Assembly: GCF_029989365.1 (NCBI RefSeq)
Contig: NZ_JAPRAQ010000030.1
Coordinates: 31,170 to 95,169 of the forward strand
From: Bradyrhizobium sp. Arg816
GTDB lineage: Bacteria > Pseudomonadota > Alphaproteobacteria > Rhizobiales > Xanthobacteraceae
DNA length: 64,000 nucleotides
Direction of reading: 5' to 3'
A model generated the notes under the pieces. That model had not been told where the DNA came from. It did not search any database and saw nothing but the letters and a program-made list of their open reading frames with translations. Position numbers and translations under genes: made by a program. This document shows, in pieces, positions 47,009 to 56,196 of this stretch. Within the stretch, counting starts at the first letter, position 1; each line of letters begins with the position of its first letter.

Positions 47009-48553
47009 TCAGACAGATTCTGCCCCGTACTTCGCGCGGTAGACGCTGACGTAATCCGGGTCCTGACAGACGCACCGAAGCGGTCCCGGCCCTCGCTTCA
47101 ACGTAGGAAACGTGATGCGGTTGGGCAGAGCACGCGTCAGATCGACAACCGAACGCGTTGCAGGCGGCGCTGTCCGAACATTAGGTGTCGACGCGACGAT
47201 CTCGGCGGCGAGCATCACGCCCGCCAGTGCAGATTGGAACGCCATGGGTACTTCGAGTTCTGGTCCTGCACCGTCGGCAGCGCGCAAGATGGCGTCGCCG
47301 CAGATCGCTTTCTGACGAAACGCGCGGAGCGGTAGGTCAGCAAACGGCAGGAGAGTCGCCGCGTCCGTGCCGACATTGGCGGCGATCTCCCGCACAAACT
47401 GTTCCCCGACGGGTGTGCCCAGATGAAGCATGGCACGCACGCGAAGAATTTGTTCTTGCGTCCCCAACCCCAATTCCTCCGCTACGATCTCGTCCTCATT
47501 CCGGCGCTTGCCAGTGGGCAAATACAAGCACGCCAGGCATGCCTCGTTGCCGTCAAACCCATGTCGCGAGATTCCGAGATCGCCGGCTTGGGTCCACGCG
47601 TTGTACACGCGTCTCGGCAACGAGCCTTGGACCTGAATGCGGTCGCGCACGGTGTCGAGCGCCACAGCGACGCGGTCGAAACGATAATGGCCCGTCTGTT
47701 CCACGTATCCGGCCCATGGCATGGCGAAGATTCGCGCGTCGATGCCGCTGTCTTTCAAGGCCGAGGCCGCCAGTGCAACCTTGGAGGCGTCGACGTCCGT
47801 CATTGCGGTGAGCACGTAACGCTGCAGATTGGTGAGATCGACCGCTTCGTGGTCGATAAGGTCGATCTTGCCCTTCACGCCCCGTAACCGCGACATGGCC
47901 CACGCAAAAGCGTTTCCGATCGCGCCCACCCCGGCGAGCGGGACCAAGCCAAAATCAAGACCGGCCGGAAGGTCGGTATTGGCGGCAAGTGCTCCCATCT
48001 CGAAGTTGAGCAGAGAAAACGTGACCTCGATGTCGAGGCCCGGCTTGGCTATCCATGATGCGAAAACCGCCCGGAACACGTTCGCCATGGCGATACACGC
48101 CGCCGCGCCGGCCCCGAAAGGGTTCGGACTTTCGACCGAGCCAACCGGAGCGACTGTCGAGACGCGGGCGATCCACCGATTGGACCCCATGTAGACTGTC
48201 GCGTCGGCCTCGAGGTTCGTTCCGCCGGCGACCACCGCCACGTGGAGTTCGTTGCCGATTTCGATCACGATCTCCAGGTTTGGATTGATGTTTCGCATCA
48301 ATGCGATCAGCTCGTCCGCCAGCACGTCGTCGCCATCGAGCATCCGCACGCGAACGCGCGCATAGAGCCGGGCAATGAGCCGCGCCGCCATATCGAGCGA
48401 TGCCAGGCCCTCTGCGGTCGAAGCCGCTTGCGAATCGAAGGCGAGGGTCACCACCGTCTCGGCCAATCGACGCTCGAAGGCGTCGGGATGGATGTCGCGC
48501 AGCACTTGCGCAACGCTCTGGCGCGCGCGGTCGAAGAAAGGAGCAACGCCCAT
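47009..48553 (-). CDS. bilD: E1-like ubiquitin-activating enzyme of a Bil system
   Basis: A 514-residue protein with the layout reported for bacterial E1 enzymes: an N-terminal part (residues 1-195) lacking catalytic motifs and a C-terminal ThiF/E1 adenylation domain with GVGAIG at 208-213, IDHEAVDLTNLQRY at 233-246 (conserved Asp, Asn, Arg), and a helical insertion. Likely zinc ligands are C339/C342 (ACLAC) and C494/C496 (RCVCQD). C418 (AICGD) is the best candidate for the thioester Cys. The start at 48553 is two bases after the JAMM gene stop, with GGAGG upstream. The protein would adenylate the C-terminus of the ubiquitin-like protein and pass it to the E2. Names follow the order Ubl, E2, DUB, E1 as I recall it from the Bil literature. 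Confidence 0.88.
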   Translation of the reverse strand: MGVAPFFDRARQSVAQVLRDIHPDAFERRLAETVVTLAFDSQAASTAEGLASLDMAARLIARLYARVRVRMLDGDDVLADELIALMRNINPNLEIVIEIGNELHVAVVAGGTNLEADATVYMGSNRWIARVSTVAPVGSVESPNPFGAGAAACIAMANVFRAVFASWIAKPGLDIEVTFSLLNFEMGALAANTDLPAGLDFGLVPLAGVGAIGNAFAWAMSRLRGVKGKIDLIDHEAVDLTNLQRYVLTAMTDVDASKVALAASALKDSGIDARIFAMPWAGYVEQTGHYRFDRVAVALDTVRDRIQVQGSLPRRVYNAWTQAGDLGISRHGFDGNEACLACLYLPTGKRRNEDEIVAEELGLGTQEQILRVRAMLHLGTPVGEQFVREIAANVGTDAATLLPFADLPLRAFRQKAICGDAILRAADGAGPELEVPMAFQSALAGVMLAAEIVASTPNVRTAPPATRSVVDLTRALPNRITFPTLKRGPGPLRCVCQDPDYVSVYRAKYGAESV

Positions 48554-48555
48554 CG

Positions 48556-49068
48556 TCAGCCCTCCACGATGTTGAAGATGCCGACGGCGGCGTCGACCGA
48601 CTTCCATTCGGGGCGAATACCGGGCTTCCACCAAGGACGCGGCGTGAGCCGATAAGTCGCGCAACGCGCGATGGAGAAGGGATCGCGTGCGAAGTCCGGT
48701 ACGACCAGCGAGAACGCACCGAGCGTCGTCGCGATCGCGTACTCGTCGTCCATCTCGCTGTGGAAGGCGTGCGTCGGATGGCTGTGGATCTGCGCCAACA
48801 ACCGCAACTTTGACCTGTAAAGGTGCAGGTTGATGCGCTGCAGCTCCGGACCCAGCACCATGACGGCTAGACCGTGATCGCTGCGAATGCCCTGTTGTTC
48901 CGGAATGATGACTTCTCGGATGTTAAAGACCCGGCCTTCCTGCACGCCTGCCCAGAGCGCCATGCCCTCGAGGCCACGCATGCCCGTCGCGGTAAGGTGC
49001 GCGTGAGTACGCGTCACCACGGAGCGCGGCAGCGTAACCGAGACGACCTCCGTCAAGGGAACCTTCAT
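48556..49068 (-). CDS. bilC: JAMM/JAB deubiquitinase-like protease of a Bil system
   Basis: A 170-residue JAB-family metalloprotease starting in an ATGA overlap with the E2 gene. Metal ligands and catalytic residues are visible: Glu34 (RGLEGMAL), His95 and His97 (QIHSHP), Ser104 and Asp107 (HSEMDDEY). The spacing between the second His and Ser is one residue shorter than in eukaryotic Rpn11. In Bil/Bub systems this enzyme trims the ubiquitin-like precursor and removes it from targets. No signal or membrane segment is present, so it should act in the cytoplasm. Confidence 0.9.
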   Translation of the reverse strand: MKVPLTEVVSVTLPRSVVTRTHAHLTATGMRGLEGMALWAGVQEGRVFNIREVIIPEQQGIRSDHGLAVMVLGPELQRINLHLYRSKLRLLAQIHSHPTHAFHSEMDDEYAIATTLGAFSLVVPDFARDPFSIARCATYRLTPRPWWKPGIRPEWKSVDAAVGIFNIVEG

Positions 49069-49655
49069 GCCGGAACCTCTGATGGGACGAGCACGACATT
49101 GACCGCAAACTGAAACTGCTTGATGGGCGCCGTGCCGTAGCGCCACACCGTCTCCAGCAAGGCGAAAAGGCGCCCCTCGCCAGTGTTCCGATGAAGCTCC
49201 CATGGATCGCCGGAATGCGCGGGATGCTCGTGGTAAGCGCGCGTACCAGGCAGACAAAGGAAGCCCGGCGCGGTCGGCATGTGCGGATAGTGCTGGTACA
49301 GGTTAATCCTCTGCGGCGGCATTTGTGCGGCGACCTCTGTCGGGACGGCGGGATCGACCGGCAGCAGCCGCGGAAGATGTGTCAACATCTCCGACGCAGC
49401 CAGCTCGCGATTCTCGAAAGGGTCGACGAAGGTGATCGCCAAAGGCCGGACGTCGTAGTCGGTGAAATCCACCTTGACCGCGAATGGGATGACCCGCGGG
49501 TGCATCCCGACAGTCGCGAAGGCGATTTTCACGTACGGAAATTCGGTCGACATCACCCACCAGCCGCGCGAGATCAGCGTGGGCTCGATCTCGCGGAGAT
49601 GACCGACTTCGCGCTCGAATTTACGCCGGCTGACCTCGCTATCGACGGCCTGCAT
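49065..49655 (-). CDS. bilB: E2-like ubiquitin-conjugating enzyme of a Bil system
   Basis: A 196-residue protein whose ATG shares its A with the stop codon of the ubiquitin-like gene. It contains a single Cys, at residue 134 in APGFLCLPGTR, followed by AYHEHPAHSGDPWEL, the position and setting of an E2 active-site Cys in bacterial E2-like (UBC-fold) proteins. The preceding strands (VKVDFTDYDVRPLAITFVDP) match the UBC fold. It would accept the ubiquitin-like protein from the E1 and transfer it to target lysines. No separate E3 is encoded, which agrees with other Bil systems. Confidence 0.88.
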   Translation of the reverse strand: MQAVDSEVSRRKFEREVGHLREIEPTLISRGWWVMSTEFPYVKIAFATVGMHPRVIPFAVKVDFTDYDVRPLAITFVDPFENRELAASEMLTHLPRLLPVDPAVPTEVAAQMPPQRINLYQHYPHMPTAPGFLCLPGTRAYHEHPAHSGDPWELHRNTGEGRLFALLETVWRYGTAPIKQFQFAVNVVLVPSEVPA

Positions 49656-50347
49656 CAACCTGCCGCTCCGGCTTTGAGGCTCGCCAGCAGGGTCGCCCCG
49701 TCTTTGATGCCGAGTTCGGCAAGCGTCTTCGACACGTCCAGCACGTTGCCAGGCTCGTCGGTCACCTGCCAGGAATCGACGGGCTGGCCAGTGTTTTCGC
49801 TCTCCTTGAGCGCCTTCTCGAGCAGCTTGACCAACTGCTCGGCAGGCTTGCCCTCAACGGGGGTGGGGTCGCCGTTGATCACGAAGATGACGTGCAACTT
49901 GTTGGGCAAGTGGCTTTCGCGGGTATGGATGCGCTCGATCTTCGGTCCTGCCAAATCGATTGCTCCGCCGCGCGGCACGACGATCTCTTCTTGACCGATG
50001 ACCTCGACCACGATTTCGCGGTCGTTCGCGATCTTGCCGTAGGTACGCACGTCCGCCTCGGCGATGGTCGGGGAGCCCCACTCCCAGCCGAGATCCTCGA
50101 CGGTGAACTCGAAGACCCGATCGCTCTTCATGGTGCGGAAGTTCGGCTTGGCTCCAACGCCGAGCTTCACCGACGCCTCGAGACCGACCGAACTCGTGTA
50201 GCCGTCGTTGACCTGGATCAGGCACCAGTCGGCCGCCGGGTCGTGCCCCGAATGCGAGCGGATGTCACGGCCGCTCATCTCATGGTTTTCGCTATAGTAT
50301 TCTACGCCGTCGACTTCGAACGCAAACTTTTCTTTCAAGTCGCTCAT
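49655..50347 (-). CDS. bilA: multi-domain ubiquitin-like protein of a Bil system
   Basis: A 230-residue protein with GAGAGG 9 bases before the ATG at 50347. The first domain (residues 5-84) has the multiubiquitin-type pattern KFAFEVDGVEYYSENHEMSG, DPAADWCLIQVNDGY. A second beta-grasp-like unit covers about 85-145 (REIVVEVIGQEEIVVPRGGA). The third (150-226) resembles ubiquitin itself (LHVIFVINGDPTPVEG, LAELGIKDGATLLASL). The chain ends AGAAG, so the last residue is Gly, ready for adenylation; in other systems a peptide must first be removed. It is the first gene of the operon. Known BilA proteins have two Ubl domains, so the third domain is notable. Confidence 0.88.
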   Translation of the reverse strand: MSDLKEKFAFEVDGVEYYSENHEMSGRDIRSHSGHDPAADWCLIQVNDGYTSSVGLEASVKLGVGAKPNFRTMKSDRVFEFTVEDLGWEWGSPTIAEADVRTYGKIANDREIVVEVIGQEEIVVPRGGAIDLAGPKIERIHTRESHLPNKLHVIFVINGDPTPVEGKPAEQLVKLLEKALKESENTGQPVDSWQVTDEPGNVLDVSKTLAELGIKDGATLLASLKAGAAG

Positions 50348-50883
50348 TGATGTGCCTCTCAAGTTATTCCGCCCAAATCCGAGCGATCCGATTTTAGTCG
50401 TCGATAGCGAAAAACGGCAGCGCGAGATACCGCGCGGCCAAGTCAGGGAGGAAACGCCCCTAAGGGCACTGAAAGGAGCGCAGTGAGTAGATGAACTCGC
50501 TGGCAACTCCAATCTTGCACGAAACGTCGTCAAATCGTGCAAGCCAGCATCGCATACTCATTTCATTGAGCGGATTAGCGGCGTTCCCCGGGATAACTTG
50601 CAGCTTTTGTGCGTAAAAGGCGGCCAGCTTGCAGCTACTGCAGTTCTGAAGCCGTCCTCGCGAGAATGTTCGAGGTTGCGTGCTGCTCATCGAGGCTATC
50701 GTGATCGTGCACATAGATCTGTATATCCGCCCCTACGTTTGATGGAGCTGGCCTCAGGCTTTCGAAATCAATCTCAATTAGGCGGCAGATAAACATCCGG
50801 TCCGCGATTCAGCATGATCGCTGTGCGTCCTGGCAGCGCGTACCAGCACCAGCCGCGTCGAACAAACTTACTTGCGGGGCACA
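50348..50883. other. intergenic between Bil operon and chemoreceptor pseudogene
   Basis: About 530 bases with no gene. The side nearest 50348 must contain the Bil operon promoter; I could not single out a convincing -35/-10 pair. Confidence 0.4.
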
Positions 50884-51995
50884 ATGCGCAAAGTCGTGAT
50901 CAGAATTCGTTGGACATCGTCACTGCTTCGCGGCTGCGGCGGCGGGCTGCGCGAGCAGCTGGCACTGCTGGGGATTTCAGGGGTTATTGTCACAGGCGCA
51001 ATCTGCCCTGTCGCCATGCTCTCCGCCAGCGCGGCGCAACGAGAGTCGACTGCAAGTAACGAATTCAAAGCTCACGTCACAGTGTTGTCGCAAACGTTCC
51101 TGGAGTCCGGCCAAATGGCGAATGAATTCGAGCGCAAGCCTTGGGGATATGGCTGAAGCGATTGAGATGTTCAAGCTGCGAGCGAGTGAGAAGGCGCTGG
51201 CCGATCTCCATGCATCAACCGAACGGGACCGAGCAGCTACCGATCAGCGTCGGGCCGACGTCGCTCGGCTCACAGCTGAATTCGAGGAGGCGGTTGGGCG
51301 GGTGATTGAAACGGTCTCTCGTCCGCCTCCACGCAGCTGGAAGCGTCCGCGCGAACTCTCGCCTGTTCGGCGGATCAAAGCCGGAAGCTCTACGTCGAGG
51401 TCGCCGTCTCTTCGGAAGAGGCTTCCGCGAATGTTCAACATGTCGCAGTCGCGACGGGCAAATTGGCGGCGACGATTGCAGAAGTCGGCCGGCTCGCAGC
51501 CGCAGCGGAGGGGATTGGGAGCGTGGTCCAATTGATTGCCGCGATCGCGCAGCAGACCAATTTACTCGCGCTCAACGCGATAATCGAAGCAGCGCTCGGG
51601 GGAGGTGGGCAGAGGCTTCGCCATTGTAGCCCAGGAAGTGAAGTCCCTTGCGTAACAAACCGCTTAGGCTACTGTCGAAATTGGCGATCAGATTGGCGCT
51701 ATTCAGGCAGCTACGAGCGAAGCGGTGCGAGAGAATAGTGAGGTCAGCGTCATCACCGCTCGCAGACATCGCCACAGGTGCCCTCGCCTTAATTGAGGAT
51801 CAGCACGCGACCGGGCAGAGTATCGCGCTGAACTTGCGAGCGAAAACTGTCCAGGTGGCCTCGAGCGGGCGCAGTCAAAAACCGGGAAAGCGAAACGGGA
51901 GGAGCGCGGTGCAGGTGCTCAAATCAACCGAGCAATTGTCTGGCGAAAGCTCTCGGCTAAAGGATCAGCTCAATCGCGTTCTTAGCGGGGTTTAA
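50884..51995 (+). pseudogene. methyl-accepting chemotaxis protein remnant
   Basis: Starts MRKVVIRIRWTSSLLRG with a hydrophobic segment (ALLGISGVIVTGAICPVAML). A frameshift follows, then MAEAIEMFKLRASEKALADL, a HAMP/helical stretch (AATDQRRADVARLTAEFEEA). Pieces of the signalling domain lie in other frames: EEASANVQHVAVATGKLAAT, VVQLIAAIAQQTNLLALNA, GFAIVAQEVKSLA. At least four frame breaks show it is dead. Chemoreceptors of this type are common chromosomal genes in rhizobia. Confidence 0.8.
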
Positions 51996-52312
51996 GCCGC
52001 CTAGCCCTGCCGCACCAGGATAACATCATCTCGTCCTCAGCAAGCCATGTCCCAAAGGGGCGCTGCTCTGACGCTTTGAAGGTGTGAGGCATTCTGCATT
52101 TACTGCCGCGCGACCGTTCTCCATCGTTGGGTCCTCCGCCACGACAACGATCGAGCTATTCTTATCCCTAGAGAAGCGAACCCCCTGCTTGGATCGTGCC
52201 AGGGCAGACCCGGATTGGGTTTTGATCGGTGATACGAGTGTTCGGAATGCCCCGCCGGCCACGCCGTTGGTTGGCTGTTTTCTGAGGTGATGCTCGCCGG
52301 TAAGAGGCAATG

Positions 52313-52423
52313 TGGCTGGCCGATGCCCTTGCTCGCATCGCCACCCACCCGGCTTATCGCCTGGACGAGCTTCTGCCCTGGAATTGGACGCTGGCATCAA
52401 CGCTCTCCGCTCAAGCAGCATGA
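52313..52423 (+). pseudogene. IS66 transposase C-terminal fragment
   Basis: Only the last 36 codons remain: WLADALARIATHPAYRLDEL then LPWNWTLASTLSAQAA. This is the conserved end of IS66 TnpC. Its stop overlaps the start of the next small gene in an ATGA, as passenger genes of IS66 often do. The rest of the element is missing; the left 200 bases (51996-52294) hold nothing recognised. Confidence 0.7.
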
Positions 52424-52659
52424 CCACGCACATCAACAAGGTCCATCACGTCACCACCCTCGCCAAAGTCGCCAAAGACCTCGGCGAAGATGAAGATTGG
52501 CTGTGGGACATCGCCAACGAGATGGAGATCGAGGATAGCGTCATCTGGGTCTATGGCGTCGGAGAAGACGGCGTCCAGGCGTTCACCGACTTCGGCATCG
52601 ACAACTTGATCGAGCTCATCAAGTTCTACAAAGAAAACCCTAAACTGCTCAGGCGGTGA
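52420..52659 (+). CDS. small acidic IS66-associated protein (DUF6429-like)
   Basis: A 79-residue protein, MTTHINKVHHVTTLAKVAKD, with an acidic centre (LGEDEDWLWDIANEMEIEDS) and IWVYGVGEDGVQAFTDFGID, typical of DUF6429-like proteins that follow IS66 transposases in rhizobia. The ATG overlaps the transposase-fragment stop. The gene is intact although the element upstream is truncated. Function unknown. Confidence 0.7.
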   Translation: MTTHINKVHHVTTLAKVAKDLGEDEDWLWDIANEMEIEDSVIWVYGVGEDGVQAFTDFGIDNLIELIKFYKENPKLLRR

Positions 52660-53200
52660 CGCTGCGCGGCCTACGCCGAACGGATACGGATGTAGAGCGC
52701 AAGATTGAGTTACGAACGGACCATGACCGTTAGACCGACGAATGCTTTTGCGCGGCGGCTATGGCGCTTTTGGGCGGCTGCGACGCTAACGTGTCGGAGA
52801 TGCGGGATGCTATGATAAAATTCGGAAAAAGCAAAAAAATAACGAGGTGCTGAATCATCGACTACATCATATGCGAGCTGTAAAATGACGTGCGGCGTGC
52901 TTGTAATGTCGCGGTAGGCCTAGGGGTTGGTAGTGTTGCGCTGCGGCGGACGGTGAGAAGCAAATGATATCCGGCACTTAGATGGAAAGCTCTGGTTTTT
53001 TAATCGACTCTCTTGAACCGCTTCTTTCGCCTTCCAACATAATAAGAGCGAGTAACTCGACTGCTCGCATGGAGGAACAGATGCGCTGCTCTCGTCCGTC
53101 GGCACCGGTCATCGTCAGGGCAAACTTGACGCTCTGCGGCGGTTAAGAATGCAAAAGGCTCTCGGGCGTTTTTCGCCCGAGAAGATCTTTGAGGGGGAGT
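52660..53200. other. intergenic, nothing recognised
   Basis: About 540 bases with no coding sequence. An AT-rich tract near 52815-52850 (aaaattcggaaaaagc and aaaaaaataac) may be a promoter region. Confidence 0.4.
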
Positions 53201-53902
53201 ATGGGCAATTCGCGCAAAGCACGGGCGGGCAAGCAGCTCGTATTACCTCCGAGATTTCTGGCTGCAAAAAGGTGTTGGAAGCGGGTTCGCGACGCGGTGC
53301 GGCCGCTGGCGCCTGACCTGGTTCGTCAGGGCCTGAAGGCGGCGCTAGGCTTCGTCGTGGCAGCTGTTGTCGTCGGTTTTGTACGTGACCCTTTCGAGCA
53401 GAACGTCATTCCCCTGCTCATAAGAATGTTGAGCCTCGAGCAGGCGCTGTACATCTATACAGATCCTTCCGGCAGTGCAGACGATCAATACGAATTTCTC
53501 GTGCCCCGATATATTCTCGCGTCCGGAAGGATGATCCAGGATCGAGCAGTCGCTGAACGTGACAATAGGAAAGACAATCCCCGCAACTTCAAAGTAAAGG
53601 GCTCCCGTTCCGGCGATCTTTTAATGTTCACGTACATATCGAGCACTGACAAACTAGGGATGGGCGCATTTGTGGGGCAGCGGCTCGACACCGACAACGA
53701 TGACATCTTCATTGGAAACCTTAGTGGGTGGGGCCACGGCAAGGATGGGCACTGCACGATCGTCTCGTACTGGGCGGTAATCGGCCCTGCCGAGGAGAAA
53801 CAAAGGTTCGGCGATCTGCTCAGAAACTCCGTCGGTGGTGCCCCACCAGCAAAGGCGACCACTTCCGATGCATCTCTGAAATGCAGCGAACCTAAAGGCT
53901 GA
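53201..53902 (+). CDS. hypothetical single-TM protein
   Basis: A 233-residue protein starting MGNSRKARAGKQLVLPPRFL with a GGGGGA-type ribosome-binding sequence just upstream. The N-terminus is basic, a TM helix lies at about residues 48-66 (ALGFVVAAVVVGFVRDPF), and the rest is a soluble domain that I do not recognise (FKVKGSRSGDLLMFTYISST, VGQRLDTDNDDIFIGNLSGW). Type II membrane topology is likely. No neighbour suggests a role. Confidence 0.6.
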   Translation: MGNSRKARAGKQLVLPPRFLAAKRCWKRVRDAVRPLAPDLVRQGLKAALGFVVAAVVVGFVRDPFEQNVIPLLIRMLSLEQALYIYTDPSGSADDQYEFLVPRYILASGRMIQDRAVAERDNRKDNPRNFKVKGSRSGDLLMFTYISSTDKLGMGAFVGQRLDTDNDDIFIGNLSGWGHGKDGHCTIVSYWAVIGPAEEKQRFGDLLRNSVGGAPPAKATTSDASLKCSEPKG

Positions 53903-54986
53903 GCCCGAATATTTGTTCAACAAAAGTTCCCCGCATCGTTTCCAATGCGGGACAAGTAGCTCTGCACCTTGCGGGTCATCAGCTCTCAACGGACTTCAAC
54001 CATTTCAAGGCTTGGGGATGGTCTCCCTTGCTACGCCAGCGCGCCCAACCGCTGCTCCGGGAAGGATCGCACAGAGCCACGTCGGTGCAGTCAGGCTCCT
54101 CGAATGATCAGCCGGTGGCTTTCTTTCGTACACGGATGACCAGCCTTCCGGTGATGGGTAGGGCGATCAGATCGACGTTGAAGCCCTTGCCACGTCATGC
54201 GGCCAGGCCGCGCCAATCTTTGCCCAGAACGCACTTTCGACTTCGCCTGTGATGAGACAACCTCGTAGCTCGGCTTCTGGGCTTTTGCAGGCATTGCAAT
54301 CTCCAGGTTGGATTTGCCGCAGGGGCAGGACCGGCCGGGAAACAAAAACGTTTTGGTGCCGGTCGTTACCGGCATGCGGTTGCCCTCAACTTAGCACGAT
54401 ACGGCACGACAGCTATTCCGAGATCACTTCCATCGTCAACCGTAACGACGCGCCATTACGGTTGTGGTCAAGTTTCATCAAGGAAGCTGACCTCCTCGCC
54501 GACGAAAAACCGCGACAGCATCGACTCGTCTTGGCGCCCCCTGCGCGCGAAGCACGCGCTCGGCGATCGCATCGAGCGTCAGATCGTCCAGAAGCTAATC
54601 GCGGTGCCGTTTCAAACGTGGAGCGTCGCTCCGCGCCCGGTTAGCAAAGCTGCTGTGCGGCTCGTTTCCTCGAACCCTCACCCAGAGCCTCCCCATGCGC
54701 CACGCCGCCCCCCTCGCCGCCTCGAGGATGCATCAAGCGCCGCCCGCTTTGGAATCTCTTGCGATTCAATTCGATCTCAACACGATCTAACGGCTGCAAC
54801 TTAGGTTCCTCATCGCGCCGTTGTCCTCGGCGCGCAGCCATCTGACGAGTACCAAGTGCGCCTTTCTCAACTCTCGAAGAAGTCCTCACCACATCAGGTA
54901 GGTATCCATCCACTGTTGATGCTGTATTGTAGACGAGGAAACTCACATTCAATCAAACGCACTGATACGGCAAGACGAGGTGCGGA
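53903..54986. other. 1.1 kb of remnants
   Basis: A minus-strand frame near 54091-54290 (MPAKAQKPSYEVVSSQAKSK) continues sensibly only after a frame change (GFNVDLIALPITGRLVIRVR), so it is a small decayed gene of unknown type. Nothing else is recognisable. The last 150 bases are the leader of the radical SAM gene; no sigma-54 or NifA site was found there. Confidence 0.4.
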
Positions 54987-56081
54987 ATGGAAACACCAGC
55001 TAATCCCCTGAGTTGCGGAGCACACGTGTTGAAGTTCATTGAAAAAACCCGCGTCGTTAGCGAGAGTGAACTGCAAGCCAACAATATAACACCTTATCAT
55101 GTCACAAAGTCTTATCGCGAACAGATCATCAAGAGCGGGTATTACTATCAGCTGAAGTACATTGTCGAGCCCTCAATCCAAGAGTTTGACAGCCCAGGCA
55201 CCTTGGATACGAGCGGCGAGCACGACAACACGGTCGTGCCGGGACTCCAGCACAAGTACGCCCAAACCGGCTTATTACTGGTCACGGAACGCTGCGGTTC
55301 ATATTGCCGCTACTGTTTTCGAAAGCGCATCGTGGGCAAAGTTTCGGATGAAATCGCACCCGACTTTGGTCGGGTCGCGCAATATATTGCATGCCATCCT
55401 GAGATGACGAACGTACTCCTTTCCGGAGGTGACCCGTTCGTGCTCAGCACGTCCAATCTGAACAAGATCGTCGACCATCTGCTTTCAATAAAGCATTTGA
55501 AGTCGATCAGATTTGGCACGAAAATGCTGGCCTATGCGCCAAAGCGGTTTGATGACTCCGCTCTACCGGCGCTATTCCAGCGTATCCACAAGGCGGGCAA
55601 ATCCCCAATCATCGTCGCGCATTTCGATCACGTCGGTGAGATCTCATCCGGCGCGGAGCGCAAAGTTCGCGCTTTGCGAGCACAGGGAGTGCAATTTCTT
55701 AACCAGTCTGTGCTTCTCGCAAAAGTCAACGATGATCCCGAGATATTGGCTGCGACCTTCGCCAAATGCCACGAAATCGGAGTGCGGCCGTACTACTTAT
55801 TTCAAGCGAGGCCGGTGAAGGGCGCCTCGCACTTCCAAGTCGCGCTGGGGCGCGGACTCGAAATTGTGCGCGGCATCAACCAACGTCTGAGCGGGCTTGA
55901 GAAGACATTTAAATACATCATGTCCCACTACACAGGAAAAATTGAGATATTGGATCTAGGACAGGATGGGCGGGTGTATATGCGATACCATCAAAATAAA
56001 GTCCCCGAGAAGATCGGCAAGATCTTTTCCCGACCGCACGTAGCGACAGCCTGCTGGCTTGATGATCTGCCCGACGAATGA
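54987..56081 (+). CDS. KamA-family radical SAM protein
   Basis: A 364-residue radical SAM protein. The iron-sulfur motif CxxxCxxC is C103, C107, C110 (ERCGSYCRYCFRKRIVG), followed by VLLSGGDPFVLS, typical of lysine 2,3-aminomutase-like proteins. The SAM-binding barrel continues to about residue 290 (PYYLFQARPVKG). The Gly-rich loop with the PLP-binding Lys found in true lysine 2,3-aminomutases is not visible; the region instead reads SHYTGKIEILDLG. The protein may thus use another cofactor arrangement or a different substrate. It heads a set of plus-strand metabolic genes and could make a beta-amino acid, but that is speculative. Confidence 0.85.
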   Translation: METPANPLSCGAHVLKFIEKTRVVSESELQANNITPYHVTKSYREQIIKSGYYYQLKYIVEPSIQEFDSPGTLDTSGEHDNTVVPGLQHKYAQTGLLLVTERCGSYCRYCFRKRIVGKVSDEIAPDFGRVAQYIACHPEMTNVLLSGGDPFVLSTSNLNKIVDHLLSIKHLKSIRFGTKMLAYAPKRFDDSALPALFQRIHKAGKSPIIVAHFDHVGEISSGAERKVRALRAQGVQFLNQSVLLAKVNDDPEILAATFAKCHEIGVRPYYLFQARPVKGASHFQVALGRGLEIVRGINQRLSGLEKTFKYIMSHYTGKIEILDLGQDGRVYMRYHQNKVPEKIGKIFSRPHVATACWLDDLPDE

Positions 56082-56196
56082 GATCGGCCGCACGCCCTCC
56101 AGGTCAAGGAGCACATGCTGTACACACGCTGCCCCACGAAGCATATTCACTTGACAACCTGGCGGCGCCCAGCGTCGCGAGGGTGGAAAGGTTCGG

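Noticed and set aside
47185..47887. plus-strand frames across the E1 gene
   Set aside because: They are antisense shadows of the E1-like gene.
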